64,000 bases of DNA from Eubacteriales bacterium (lineage in GTDB: Bacteria > Bacillota > Clostridia > Lachnospirales > Lachnospiraceae), in NCBI GenBank assembly GCA_030537195.1, contig JAUNOK010000008.1, positions 1-64,000 of the forward strand. The letters are read 5' to 3'. A program made the translations under genes and the position numbers. The notes under the pieces are model-generated. The model was not told the origin of the DNA. It saw only the letters and a list, made by a program, of their open reading frames with translations, and ran no database searches. This document shows, piece after piece, positions 25,262 to 34,063 of the stretch. Every line of letters starts with the position of its first letter. Position 1 is the stretch's first letter.

Positions 25262-25290
25262 TGGAATTTAATAAATGTTTAGTGTATAAT
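25262..25290 (+). promoter_or_regulatory. Putative promoter of the Wzz/BY-kinase/LCP operon
   Basis: TATAAT (25285-25290), with a poor -35 (TGGAAT, 25262-25267) 17 bp upstream. Confidence 0.45.
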
Positions 25291-25333
25291 ATCTAAGAAA
25301 AAATTAAATTATAACAATATGAATGGAGAGAAG

Positions 25334-26065
25334 ATGGGTAAGGTAAAAGAAAACACAGTAGATGATGAAATTGATATAATGGGGTTACTGCAGGCCATTC
25401 TTTACAGATGGTGGATTGTACTTATCGCTGCAATTACCGGATTCGCTATTGCCCTTGCAACAACAGTTTTTTTAATTACACCTAAGTATTCAGCAACATC
25501 CATGATATACATGAGGGGAAGTGGCAATACAATTGCATCTTTAGCGGATTTACAGATTGGCTCAGAACTTACTAATGACTATCAGATTATTTTCACAAGT
25601 AGAACATTACTTACAAAGACTATCAATGAATTAAATCTTGACATGAGTTATGGTCAGCTGAAATCGATGATTTCAATCAGTAATCCATCAGACACACGTA
25701 TTTTACAGGTTACAGTAACATGTGATGATCCGGATCTTGCATGCTCACTTACTAATAGCATTGTTACTAATGGTATGCAGGCGGCAGAAGAGATTGATTC
25801 TAAAGAACCATATGTAATTGACAGAGCTATAGTTCAGAATAGTCCGGTAAGTCCTAATCTTACTAAGAATGTAGCTATTGGAGCATTAGTGGGAGCACTT
25901 ATAAGTGCAATATTTATAGCTATAAGATATATGCTTAATGATTCATTGCAGTCATCAGCAGATATTGAAAAATATCTTGAACTCCCTGTTTTATGCTCTA
26001 TACCGGAACATAAGAACTGTGTATACGATTCTGATACAAGAATTTCAAAGAAGAAACGGAGATAG
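25334..26065 (+). CDS. Wzz/CpsC-type polysaccharide chain-length protein, kinase activator
   Basis: 243 residues. The short cytoplasmic start EIDIMGLLQAILYRWW and a first membrane span (~22-45) are followed by an extracytoplasmic domain of ~120 residues. The Pro-rich second span PVSPNLTKNVAIGALVGALI ends with a short cytoplasmic tail. This is the Gram-positive CpsC/CapA layout that activates the partner tyrosine kinase encoded next. ATG 25334 is used because GGAGAG precedes it; the upstream ATG 25319 has no ribosome site. It probably controls export or length of a surface polysaccharide. Confidence 0.88.
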   Translation: MGKVKENTVDDEIDIMGLLQAILYRWWIVLIAAITGFAIALATTVFLITPKYSATSMIYMRGSGNTIASLADLQIGSELTNDYQIIFTSRTLLTKTINELNLDMSYGQLKSMISISNPSDTRILQVTVTCDDPDLACSLTNSIVTNGMQAAEEIDSKEPYVIDRAIVQNSPVSPNLTKNVAIGALVGALISAIFIAIRYMLNDSLQSSADIEKYLELPVLCSIPEHKNCVYDSDTRISKKKRR

Positions 26066-26067
26066 TA

Positions 26068-26814
26068 ATGTTGAACAATAATACAGCGGAAAAAAAGACT
26101 AAAGATAATATAGTTGAATTGCATATGAAAGATCCTGGATTCTCAGTAACAGAAGCGTTTAATACACTTCGTACCAATATAATGTTTTCAGGAGAGAATA
26201 TTAAGACCATTATGGTCACAAGTACTAATCCTGCTGAAGGAAAGAGTTTTGTTGCAATGCAGCTTGCCAAGAGTTTTGCTGATATTAATAAGAAAGTCAT
26301 ATATATTGACTGCGACTTAAGAAAGTCAGTAACTCTTTCAAGATATAAGATCAGAGGTAAGAGAGCTGGTCTTACAGAGTACATAACAGGCCAGAAGTCA
26401 CAGCTTATATATGAGACTAACATTCCTAATTTAGCTGTTATATTAAGTGGTCATGTTGTACCTAACCCAATAGAGCTTATGGAGTCTAAGAAGTTTGATG
26501 ACTTGCTTTCTGTATTAAGAGAAAGATTTGATTATGTAATAATTGATTCACCACCAGTTGGAAGTGTTGTTGATGCATGTGTAATTGCACCTAAGGTTGA
26601 TGGTACTGTTATGGTAGTCAGATCTGATGCTGTTGGAAGAAGTCATGCAATTCAGGCTAAGAAACAGCTTGAAAAGAGTAAGGGCAGAATTTTGGGTGTA
26701 GCACTTAACGGAGTAGGAACTCATAAGGGTTCATACTATTATAAGAATGATAATTCTTATTATGGAGAATACTACAATGAAGAACAGTCAGAAGAAAAAT
26801 CAAAAGACAAGTAA
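26068..26814 (+). CDS. CpsD/CapB-type bacterial tyrosine kinase
   Basis: 248 residues. BY-kinase that autophosphorylates with its Wzz-like partner to control polysaccharide synthesis. Walker A TSTNPAEGKSFVA (~residues 50-62), Walker A' YIDCDLRKS (~84-92) and Walker B VIIDSPPVGSV (~159-169) are present. The C-terminal tyrosine cluster (SYYYKNDNSYYGEYY, ~227-241) holds the expected autophosphorylation sites. The gene follows the Wzz gene by two bases and overlaps the LCP gene start by 38 bases. Confidence 0.93.
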   Translation: MLNNNTAEKKTKDNIVELHMKDPGFSVTEAFNTLRTNIMFSGENIKTIMVTSTNPAEGKSFVAMQLAKSFADINKKVIYIDCDLRKSVTLSRYKIRGKRAGLTEYITGQKSQLIYETNIPNLAVILSGHVVPNPIELMESKKFDDLLSVLRERFDYVIIDSPPVGSVVDACVIAPKVDGTVMVVRSDAVGRSHAIQAKKQLEKSKGRILGVALNGVGTHKGSYYYKNDNSYYGEYYNEEQSEEKSKDK

Positions 26815-27811
26815 ATACATAAAGATAGCAGTGTTGTGTGTAGCTTTTGTAGTAATTGTATGTATGATATTTCTTATATATAATGATATGAAAGACAAGA
26901 AGCATGATACAGCTGATAATTCTGCAGATAATAAGGAGTATTCATCAATTGAAGTTGATGGAAAGAACTATAATTATAATACAGGATTAATTAATATATT
27001 ATTTATTGGTTTTGATTCATCTGCTGACATAGAATCGCTGGAAGGAAAGAACAGTAATACGGGAGAGAATGGCAGAGCGGACAGCATATATGTTCTTTCA
27101 TTAGACAGACGAAACAAGAAGATGCAGATACTTGCATTATCAAGAGATACAATGACTGATATAGAAGTCACTGATGCATCCGGACAGGTAGTCGGATGGG
27201 GAAAAGACCATCTGGCATTCGCATATTCATATGGAGATGGCAAAGATAAAAGCTGCCGCCTTATGTCAGATGCTGTATCTAATCTTGTTAATAACATTCC
27301 GATTGTATATTATTGTGCAGCCAATATTAATTCACTGGGAACACTTATTAATATTGTTGGAAGCGTTGAGGTTCAAATTCCTAATGATGACTTGAAGCAG
27401 TTCGGACCTGAATATGAAAAAGGACAGACTATTGTTATTAATGAATCTAATATAGAAAGATTTGTCAGATTCAGAGATACTGAGAAGGATTTTTCCAATG
27501 AAGGAAGAATGGAGAGACAGAAAGTATTCATTGAAGCTTACTTGAATAAGTTCAAGCAGCTTGCCAAGGATGATGATACAATAGTTAAGACAACTAAGAT
27601 GCTTAGTACTCTTGTTACTAATATCTCAATTGGAGAGTTGAATGATTTTATTTCTTTATATGCTGAATCAAGTTTTGATATGAATTCAGATTATTATAAG
27701 CCTTCTGGTGAGAATAAGACAGGACAGGCTCATGATGAATTTTACATTGACGAGAAAGCTTTTCAAGAGTTGATTCTGAAGATGTTCTATATGGACACTT
27801 CATTATCATAA
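26777..27811 (+). CDS. LytR-CpsA-Psr (LCP) family glycopolymer transferase
   Basis: 344 residues from ATG 26777 (GGAGA eight bases upstream). LCP proteins attach secondary wall polymers or capsule to peptidoglycan. A single N-terminal membrane helix (YIKIAVLCVAFVVIVCMIFL, ~14-33) is followed by the extracytoplasmic LCP domain. It contains NILFIGFD (~72), GRADSIYVLSLDRRNKKMQI, LSRDT (~120), and RFVRFRDTEKDFSNEGRMER (~222-241) with the pyrophosphate-binding arginines. Third gene of the Wzz-BY-kinase operon, so it probably links the same polymer to the wall. Confidence 0.93.
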   Translation: MKNSQKKNQKTSKYIKIAVLCVAFVVIVCMIFLIYNDMKDKKHDTADNSADNKEYSSIEVDGKNYNYNTGLINILFIGFDSSADIESLEGKNSNTGENGRADSIYVLSLDRRNKKMQILALSRDTMTDIEVTDASGQVVGWGKDHLAFAYSYGDGKDKSCRLMSDAVSNLVNNIPIVYYCAANINSLGTLINIVGSVEVQIPNDDLKQFGPEYEKGQTIVINESNIERFVRFRDTEKDFSNEGRMERQKVFIEAYLNKFKQLAKDDDTIVKTTKMLSTLVTNISIGELNDFISLYAESSFDMNSDYYKPSGENKTGQAHDEFYIDEKAFQELILKMFYMDTSLS

Positions 27812-27813
27812 AT

Positions 27814-27840
27814 TTTATGCGGATTTGTCATACGCATAAA
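27814..27840 (+). repeat. Hairpin between LCP gene and surface-protein gene
   Basis: TTTATGCG (27814-27821) and CGCATAAA (27833-27840) form an 8-bp stem with an 11-base loop. No T-run follows, so it is more likely a processing or stabilising hairpin than a terminator. Confidence 0.5.
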
Positions 27841-27869
27841 CTATAAATGAGAAAAGGAGGAAATATAAA

Positions 27870-28628
27870 ATGACAAAGAAATTATTATCGGCTGCTATTA
27901 CTGCAGTTGCTGCTATAACTTTAATGACAGCCACTGTTTTTGCGGCACCTAGTGTTAGTGATACACAGGAAGTTGTTTCTAGTGATAGTACATCAGAAGT
28001 TACTGTTAATGGTAAGACTGTTACAGTTAATGATGCTGTGAAATCAGGAGATATCAAGCTTGTGTTCTCTAGTGCAACAGAGGCAGAACTTAATAAGGTA
28101 GGTGTACAGAGTGGCACTATTAATGATATCTTAGCTATTAATGGTGGAGCTTCAGACAAGCTTACTTCTGTTCTTGATAATGCTGTTGCTAAAACTGCTG
28201 ATGCAAAGATAGACACAAAGTCATTATCACTTCTTACTAATATTCAGGATTTATCTTACAAGACTGATTCTGGAGAGATTGTAAAGGATGCTAAGAATGT
28301 AACTGTTACATGGAAGGCTCCTCTTACATCTGGTATGACTGTTGATAATGTAAGAGTTCTTCATTACAGTTGTGTATCTAATCAGTGGGAACTTATTAAG
28401 CCAGAAGCTGTTGACCCTTCAACAGGAAATATTACAGCATTCTTTTCAGATCTTTCTCCAGTAGCTATTGTTTATGTTAATGACAATAATGCAGGAAGCG
28501 GATCTACAGAGAATAATGGCTCAGTTCAGACAGGTGATGCAAGTCATGTTGGTGTTTATGCAGCTATATTAGCTGGAGCAGCACTTGTTGTATTAGTTTG
28601 TGTTGGAAAGAGAAAAAGAGCTAATTAA
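27870..28628 (+). CDS. Secreted cell-surface protein with C-terminal sorting-type signal
   Basis: 252 residues. A signal peptide with an AFA-like cleavage region (TATVFAAPS, ~20-28) is followed by a Ser/Thr/Val-rich extracellular body of two apparent beta-rich repeats. A low-complexity linker (NNAGSGSTENNGS) comes next, then SVQTGD, a hydrophobic helix and a KRKR tail. The last part has the layout of a sortase signal, with xQTGD in place of LPxTG; TGD-type variants occur in Lachnospiraceae. Function of the body is unknown. AAAAGGAGG gives a strong ribosome site. It lies after the polymer-attachment genes and before a terminator. Confidence 0.8.
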   Translation: MTKKLLSAAITAVAAITLMTATVFAAPSVSDTQEVVSSDSTSEVTVNGKTVTVNDAVKSGDIKLVFSSATEAELNKVGVQSGTINDILAINGGASDKLTSVLDNAVAKTADAKIDTKSLSLLTNIQDLSYKTDSGEIVKDAKNVTVTWKAPLTSGMTVDNVRVLHYSCVSNQWELIKPEAVDPSTGNITAFFSDLSPVAIVYVNDNNAGSGSTENNGSVQTGDASHVGVYAAILAGAALVVLVCVGKRKRAN

Positions 28629-28637
28629 TTCTTTTTT

Positions 28638-28680
28638 ATAAGAGCGGATTTATCTTAGGATAATCTGCTCTTATTTTTTT
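28638..28680 (+). terminator. Intrinsic terminator after the surface-protein gene
   Basis: ATAAGAGCGGATT pairs with AATCTGCTCTTAT (one G-T), followed by seven T. Confidence 0.9.
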
Positions 28681-28754
28681 GTTATAAACTTTTAATATCA
28701 AAATATATATGTTATAATACTATCAATAAAATATGATAGGGGGAATAATTAAAT

Positions 28755-29672
28755 ATGAAACTTGAAGTAAAGAATCTTACCAAGTCATTTGGTGAGAAAG
28801 AAGTTCTTCATGGCATTTCATTTAATGTCGAAGGTGGTAAGGCACTTGGGCTTCTTGGTCGTAATGGTGCAGGTAAGACAACAACAATAAGAATTATAAT
28901 GGATGTATTTCATGCTAACTCGGGTGAAGTTATTCTTGATGGCATGAAATTTAATCCTAAGGAACATCTGATAGGATATCTTCCAGAAGAAAGAGGATTA
29001 TATCCTAAGAAAAAAGTGTCAGAGCAGCTTATATATCTTGGCAGATTAAGAGGTCTGTCTAAGGCAGAGGCTAAGAAGAATACTGACAAATGGCTTAAAA
29101 GACTGCAGGTATCACAGTACACAGATGCAAAGCTTGAGACACTTAGCAAAGGTAACCAGCAGAAGGTACAGCTTGCATCAACACTTGTATGTGAGCCTGA
29201 GATTGTTATATTAGATGAACCTTTCAGCGGACTTGACCCGGTTAATTCCAAGATATTACAGGATGTTGTAACCGGATTGATAGAAGAGGGAAGAATAGTA
29301 ATATTCTCAAGCCATCAGATGAGTTATGTAGAAGAATTCTGTGAGGATATTGCAATAATTAATAACGGAGAGATAGCATTATCAGGTAATCTCGCTGATA
29401 TTAAGGCCGAATACGGAAAAAACCAACTTATAATTTCTGCAGTTGGAATGGATGCTGAAGAACTGTCAGAAAAATTAAAGACCATGTGTGCAGATACATT
29501 ATCTGTAACAGGAACACACAAAGACGGTGTTATAGTAAAGAACATTCATGAACTTTCAAGAAATGAACTTATTAAAGCAGTTATGAATGCAGATATAGAA
29601 ATATCATCATTTGACAGCTACAGACCGTCACTCAATGATATATTTGTAAAAGCTGTGGGAGGTGACAGATAA
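28755..29672 (+). CDS. ABC transporter ATP-binding protein (NatA-like)
   Basis: 305 residues. Walker A GRNGAGKTT (~36-44), Q-loop region GYLPEERGLYPK, signature LSKGNQQK (~133-140), Walker B IVILDEPFSGLD (~154-165) and H-loop SSHQM are complete. A C-terminal ~80-residue domain is typical of the DUF4162-bearing NatA/CcmA group. Its stop codon overlaps the start of the permease gene, so they form one exporter. Substrate unknown; sodium export is known for NatAB but cannot be claimed here. Confidence 0.93.
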   Translation: MKLEVKNLTKSFGEKEVLHGISFNVEGGKALGLLGRNGAGKTTTIRIIMDVFHANSGEVILDGMKFNPKEHLIGYLPEERGLYPKKKVSEQLIYLGRLRGLSKAEAKKNTDKWLKRLQVSQYTDAKLETLSKGNQQKVQLASTLVCEPEIVILDEPFSGLDPVNSKILQDVVTGLIEEGRIVIFSSHQMSYVEEFCEDIAIINNGEIALSGNLADIKAEYGKNQLIISAVGMDAEELSEKLKTMCADTLSVTGTHKDGVIVKNIHELSRNELIKAVMNADIEISSFDSYRPSLNDIFVKAVGGDR

Positions 29673-30922
29673 TGAAGAAATTCGGGGTAATATTCCAGTA
29701 TGAGATTATGAACTATATTAAGAATAAGAGCTTTATGATTTCTACAATTGTTATAGCTGTTCTTGCTGCAGTAATATTGTTTCTTCCAAGCATATTTGAT
29801 ATGTCGGGAATTCTAGGAACTAATAAAGATGATACGGATGATACATCATCGGATAATGCAGCAATCACAGATGTTATTGCAATCTATGATGAGAAAGATA
29901 TATTTGCAGAGACCGGAATAGTTGAAGGCGTATTTACAGATGTGAAGATTGAAAATGTTTCATCAAGGGATGCACTTGTAAAGAAGGTTGAAGATGATGA
30001 AAATGTCATTGCTGGTTTTGTTGTAAAGAATGCAACAGAATTTGAGTATGTCGTTAATAATAGCGATATGTATGATGACATGTCAGCCAGATTTACATCT
30101 GCAATGCAGTTGCTTGGCCAGTATAATTACTGCAAAGAGCATAACCTAGATCTGGCAGAGATAGAGAATGCATTTAATCCGGTTATCAGTTCTGAAACAA
30201 CTGTACTTGGAAAAGATATGATGAGCAATTACTGGTATTGTTATGCACTTATCATTATTGTATTCATGGTTATTATTCTTTATGGAGTAATGGTTGCAAC
30301 TTCTGTTACGCAGGAGAAATCTAACAGAACAATAGAACTTCTGGTAACAAGTGCAGATACTAACAGTCTTTTCTTTGGAAAGGTACTTGCAGGAACGTCT
30401 GCAGCCCTTATACAGGTTGGAATTATATTTGCAGTAGTACTTGGAAGCTATAAGATTAACAGGGTTTCATGGGGCGGAATATTTGATAAAATACTTAATA
30501 TTCCAGCAGATGTTCTCGTTACATTTGCATTCTTCGGACTGGGTGGACTCTTATTCTATGAATTCATATATGGAGCAATGGGAGCTCTTGTTTCTAAGAC
30601 AGAGGATATTAATAAAAGTGCCGGAAGTGTACAGTTTGTTATTATGATTGTATATTTCATAGGAATATTCCAGCTTAATAATATAGATGGAGTGCTGATG
30701 AAGGTGCTTTCATTCCTGCCAATAAGCTCATACAGTGCAATGTTTGCGAGAGTGGCACTTGGCAGTGTAAGCTTTGTAGAGATAGCAGTATCATATGTTA
30801 TTCTTATTGCAAGTATAATAGCAGTAGGAATATTAGGCTCTAAGATATACAGAATGGGAACATTAAGATATGGTAATCCGATTACATTAAGAAATGCATT
30901 TAAGAATCTTAAGCATGAGTAA
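29672..30922 (+). CDS. ABC transporter permease (NatB-like, ABC-2 type)
   Basis: 416 residues. One N-terminal span (SFMISTIVIAVLAAVILFLP, ~20-39) is followed by a ~150-residue extracytoplasmic domain. Five further spans come next, and the conserved EKSNRTIELLVTS segment (~215-227) precedes them, as in NatB/YhaP ABC-2 permeases. ATG overlaps the last base of the ATPase gene. Partner of the NatA-like protein at 28755. Confidence 0.92.
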   Translation: MKKFGVIFQYEIMNYIKNKSFMISTIVIAVLAAVILFLPSIFDMSGILGTNKDDTDDTSSDNAAITDVIAIYDEKDIFAETGIVEGVFTDVKIENVSSRDALVKKVEDDENVIAGFVVKNATEFEYVVNNSDMYDDMSARFTSAMQLLGQYNYCKEHNLDLAEIENAFNPVISSETTVLGKDMMSNYWYCYALIIIVFMVIILYGVMVATSVTQEKSNRTIELLVTSADTNSLFFGKVLAGTSAALIQVGIIFAVVLGSYKINRVSWGGIFDKILNIPADVLVTFAFFGLGGLLFYEFIYGAMGALVSKTEDINKSAGSVQFVIMIVYFIGIFQLNNIDGVLMKVLSFLPISSYSAMFARVALGSVSFVEIAVSYVILIASIIAVGILGSKIYRMGTLRYGNPITLRNAFKNLKHE

Positions 30923-30925
30923 AAA

Positions 30926-30962
30926 TAAGGCGGCAAACCTGTAATGGTGAGTCGCCTTTATT
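30926..30962. terminator. Possible bidirectional terminator
   Basis: AAGGCG/CGCCTT stem with an 18-base loop lies between the convergent permease and deacetylase genes. The stem is only six pairs, with T-rich flanks. Confidence 0.5.
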
Positions 30963-30984
30963 AATTCGGTGTTAAGATTTAGCT

Positions 30985-31854
30985 TTATAATTTAACTGTT
31001 TCGCCGCCTTTAACTTCAATGATAGTGTCGTTATTAACAGCAAGCCATACTGATTTTACAGATGGATTATGTACATATTCGTTATCAGCAAAGAATTCAA
31101 GTCTGTCAAACAATTCATTATATTCAACTATCTCAGAATTAGTTGCATACCAGATATCATCACGGTTAGCAATCATTTCACAGAATTCTTCAATAACCTC
31201 CCAGTTGTTATTGCGTTCAAATTCAAAGCTGTGTCCCCATACATACATCATATACAGATATTGTTTCTTGGTAAGTGCCATGAATTTCTTACCAAAATCA
31301 ACAAGATTGTGGTTGTGATGGCATGTTGGAACCCAACGCATATAATCATCTGGCATAAAGAAACCGTTCTCATCACCTATAAGAATAGGGCCTTCTGCAC
31401 TGGAAGCATAATTCTCAGCAGCCTTAGTAGCGGCATATCTGTCATTAGTTACTCGTGCATATTTGATACCGACTGACTTTGCTATATCGACAATACGGCT
31501 GTCAAAAGAACCGTTAGGATAAGCAAAACCGGTTATTGGACGCTGAAATATCTTTTCGAGATTATTCTTATCTTCAAGAATCTCTTTGATGACAGCATAA
31601 TCGTTAAGTCGTATCATTGTTGGATGTGTAAATGTGTGAACGGCAATATCATGACCAGCATAAAGCTCAGGCCATTCTTCCTGAGGTATTCTTATTGCTG
31701 GATCAATAATACCAGTATTAAGATTAAAAGTTGCCTTAAGATTATATTTGTTAAAAAGCTTTACAAGACGTCTGTCTTCAATCTTTCCATCATCATAACT
31801 GAATGTAAGTACTTTAAACTTACCACCTGGAAATACTTTATATACTTTATTCAT
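30985..31854 (-). CDS. Polysaccharide deacetylase family protein
   Basis: 289 residues. NodB-fold carbohydrate esterase. Motif 1 FSYDDG (~18-23) supplies the catalytic base and metal Asp. Motif 2 VHTFTHP (~72-78) supplies the metal histidines. GFAYPNGSFDS (~109-119) fits motif 3. A CHHNHN segment and a histidine near the end (WGHSFEF) may complete the site. There is no signal peptide, so it probably acts inside the cell or on small glycans. ATG 31854 on the minus strand has GGAG seven bases upstream; the earlier ATG (31869) includes that site. Confidence 0.88.
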   Translation of the reverse strand: MNKVYKVFPGGKFKVLTFSYDDGKIEDRRLVKLFNKYNLKATFNLNTGIIDPAIRIPQEEWPELYAGHDIAVHTFTHPTMIRLNDYAVIKEILEDKNNLEKIFQRPITGFAYPNGSFDSRIVDIAKSVGIKYARVTNDRYAATKAAENYASSAEGPILIGDENGFFMPDDYMRWVPTCHHNHNLVDFGKKFMALTKKQYLYMMYVWGHSFEFERNNNWEVIEEFCEMIANRDDIWYATNSEIVEYNELFDRLEFFADNEYVHNPSVKSVWLAVNNDTIIEVKGGETVKL

Positions 31855-31963
31855 TATTAATGTCTCCATAGTTTATTTGTTGTTTAGAACCAACTTTTTT
31901 ATTATATAACACAATTATATGTGTGTCATGTGTTTTTGGACACAAATATGGTAAATTGTGGAA

Positions 31964-33211
31964 CTACTTAAATATTTTATGAATCATTCTTTGAAAATAT
32001 GACTGTTTAATAACACTTTGTTCAGCTTTTAAAGAAATACTTTCATATAATGTATCGTTGATGTACAGATTAATGCTGCCATATATCTGTTCGGAATTAA
32101 CAGGAGCAGTTAGCTTTTCAGGCAGATTGATTTCATATGTCACAGAATCATCATCACATGTAAGAAATTCAACATATTTATCTGGAATGAGGCGGCAATA
32201 ATTACACTTTCCATTGGTAACAGGTACATAGAATACGAATTGATAATTAAAATACCGTTCTTTGTAATATTTCTTACCTATTGCAATCAGATAATTGGAA
32301 TCGCTCCATTTGTAATTCTTATTAGGCGGCCATCCACACGCAAGCAGTGCAATGCACAGGGTACGGTCGTTGTCCTTATACGCACATACATAACAGTAGC
32401 CTGCTTTGTTAGTGAAGCCTGTTTTGCCGGAGATAACGCCGTTATCAGGGTTAAGCAGTCTGTTTTTATTGTTAAGCTGGTAAGTATGCATTCCTGTTAT
32501 GTCTGAAAATGCCTTAGAAACAGTCTGTGTTATGCGCAGGAATTCATCATTACTGATGCAGTATGCCATAGTCTTTGCAAGGTCATATGCTGTTGTATGA
32601 TGAAAACTATAGTCGTCTTCGGCATCAAGTCCGTTAGGTGTTATGTAATATGTATCAGAAAGCTGGATATCATCTGACTTTTCATTCATAAGGTCAGTGA
32701 ATATATATACAAGCTTTTCACTCTGTTCACGGTCAATTTCAGATAAAAATGTTGAATCATAATTATAATTATTGATAAATGGTGTTTCAGTTCTTAAAGA
32801 TGGATTCGCACATAACAGGTAATAGGCAACATTTTCAGCAATAATGACTGCGGAATCATTATGTGATTCGAGCATAAGAGAGTAATAGAGGTCACTAAGA
32901 ACAAACTGTTCACCAGTGACTGCATTAAGCTGCACATCAGGCATAGAAGCTGCATAAGATGAAGTTGTTGCAACAAAATTCTCATCGCAGTTTTCCAGAG
33001 CAATAATAAGAGTCATTATTTTCGTTGTGCTTGCCATGCTGACAGCAGTATTTTCATTATTACCCAGAAGAATCCGTCCAGAATCAGCGTCTATAAGAAC
33101 AGCATATTTTGAGTATAAACCTGCTGCACTGGTACTGATTGGAGTTAATATACAGCATACTGATAACGATAATATGGATATAATTATGGGAAAATATTTT
33201 GATAACTTCAT
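31964..33211 (-). CDS. Serine-type D-Ala-D-Ala carboxypeptidase (peptidase S11, DacF-like)
   Basis: 415 residues. Trims the terminal D-Ala of peptidoglycan side chains outside the membrane. A signal peptide (IIISILSLSVCCILTPISTSAAG region, ~9-30) precedes the penicillin-binding domain. Active-site motifs are STTK (~61-64, S-x-x-K), SHN (~115-117, S-x-N) and KTG (~258-260). A C-terminal beta domain (PBP5_C-like) and a final amphipathic helix follow. Its sporulation-linked relative DacF is possible, but vegetative use cannot be excluded. Confidence 0.93.
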   Translation of the reverse strand: MKLSKYFPIIISILSLSVCCILTPISTSAAGLYSKYAVLIDADSGRILLGNNENTAVSMASTTKIMTLIIALENCDENFVATTSSYAASMPDVQLNAVTGEQFVLSDLYYSLMLESHNDSAVIIAENVAYYLLCANPSLRTETPFINNYNYDSTFLSEIDREQSEKLVYIFTDLMNEKSDDIQLSDTYYITPNGLDAEDDYSFHHTTAYDLAKTMAYCISNDEFLRITQTVSKAFSDITGMHTYQLNNKNRLLNPDNGVISGKTGFTNKAGYCYVCAYKDNDRTLCIALLACGWPPNKNYKWSDSNYLIAIGKKYYKERYFNYQFVFYVPVTNGKCNYCRLIPDKYVEFLTCDDDSVTYEINLPEKLTAPVNSEQIYGSINLYINDTLYESISLKAEQSVIKQSYFQRMIHKIFK

Positions 33212-33254
33212 AGAAATTTAATAATATATCTTTCTATGATTATATTAAAATGCT

Positions 33255-33283
33255 TTGATATTATGTGTGTTTTAAGGTATTAT
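33255..33283 (+). promoter_or_regulatory. Promoter of the MacB-like ABC operon
   Basis: TTGATA (33255-33260), a 17-bp spacer and TATTAT (33278-33283). Confidence 0.65.
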
Positions 33284-33340
33284 TTAAATAGATTATTTAT
33301 ACGTGGGTTAACTGACACTTAAGCTTTACGAGGAGGAATT

Positions 33341-34042
33341 ATGGCATATATTGAATTTAATGATGTAAAGAAAATATATAAAATGGGTGACGTTAAAATC
33401 AGGGCACTTAATGGGGCAAGTTTCCAGATTGATGAAGGTGAATTTGCAGTTGTATTAGGTCCTAGTGGAGCTGGGAAAAGTACTATTCTTAATATTCTTG
33501 GAGGTATGGATACATGTACTACAGGAGAGATTACTGTTGATGGAAAACGTATTGACAAGTACAGTTCAAGGCAGCTTACAGCATACAGAAGATATGATAT
33601 AGGCTTTGTATTCCAGTTCTATAATCTTGTACAGAATCTTACTGTTAAGGAGAATGTTGAGCTTGCAACACAGATATGCAAAGATCCTCTTGATATTGTT
33701 AAGACAATAGAAGCTGTAGGTTTATCAGACAGAATTGGTAATTTTCCATCACAGTTATCCGGAGGAGAACAGCAAAGAGTTGCCATTGCAAGAGCGCTTG
33801 CAAAGAATCCTAAGATGCTTTTATGTGATGAACCAACTGGTGCGCTTGATATTAATACAGGAAAGAATATTCTTAAGCTGTTAAGTGATATGTGTAAGAA
33901 GAACGGAATTACTGTTGTGGTAATTACACATAATCAGGCTATCTCAGCAATGGGAGACAAAGTAATCAAGGTTAAGAATGGTGTTGTTGACAGTGTTGTT
34001 ATCAATGATAATCCTGTATCAGTAGATGATATAGACTGGTAA
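33341..34042 (+). CDS. ABC transporter ATP-binding protein (MacB/LolD-like)
   Basis: 233 residues, typical of the MacB/FtsE/LolD group. Walker A GPSGAGKST (~40-48), Q-loop GFVFQFYNLV, signature LSGGEQQR (~143-150), Walker B LLCDEPTGALD (~164-174) and H-loop VVITHN are all intact. GAGGAGG precedes the ATG. It is paired with the large FtsX-type permease 21 bases downstream. Such systems usually move peptides, lipids or antibiotics or transmit force across the membrane; the substrate is unknown. Confidence 0.95.
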   Translation: MAYIEFNDVKKIYKMGDVKIRALNGASFQIDEGEFAVVLGPSGAGKSTILNILGGMDTCTTGEITVDGKRIDKYSSRQLTAYRRYDIGFVFQFYNLVQNLTVKENVELATQICKDPLDIVKTIEAVGLSDRIGNFPSQLSGGEQQRVAIARALAKNPKMLLCDEPTGALDINTGKNILKLLSDMCKKNGITVVVITHNQAISAMGDKVIKVKNGVVDSVVINDNPVSVDDIDW

Positions 34043-34063
34043 TACTTTGGAGGCTTGCACAAT

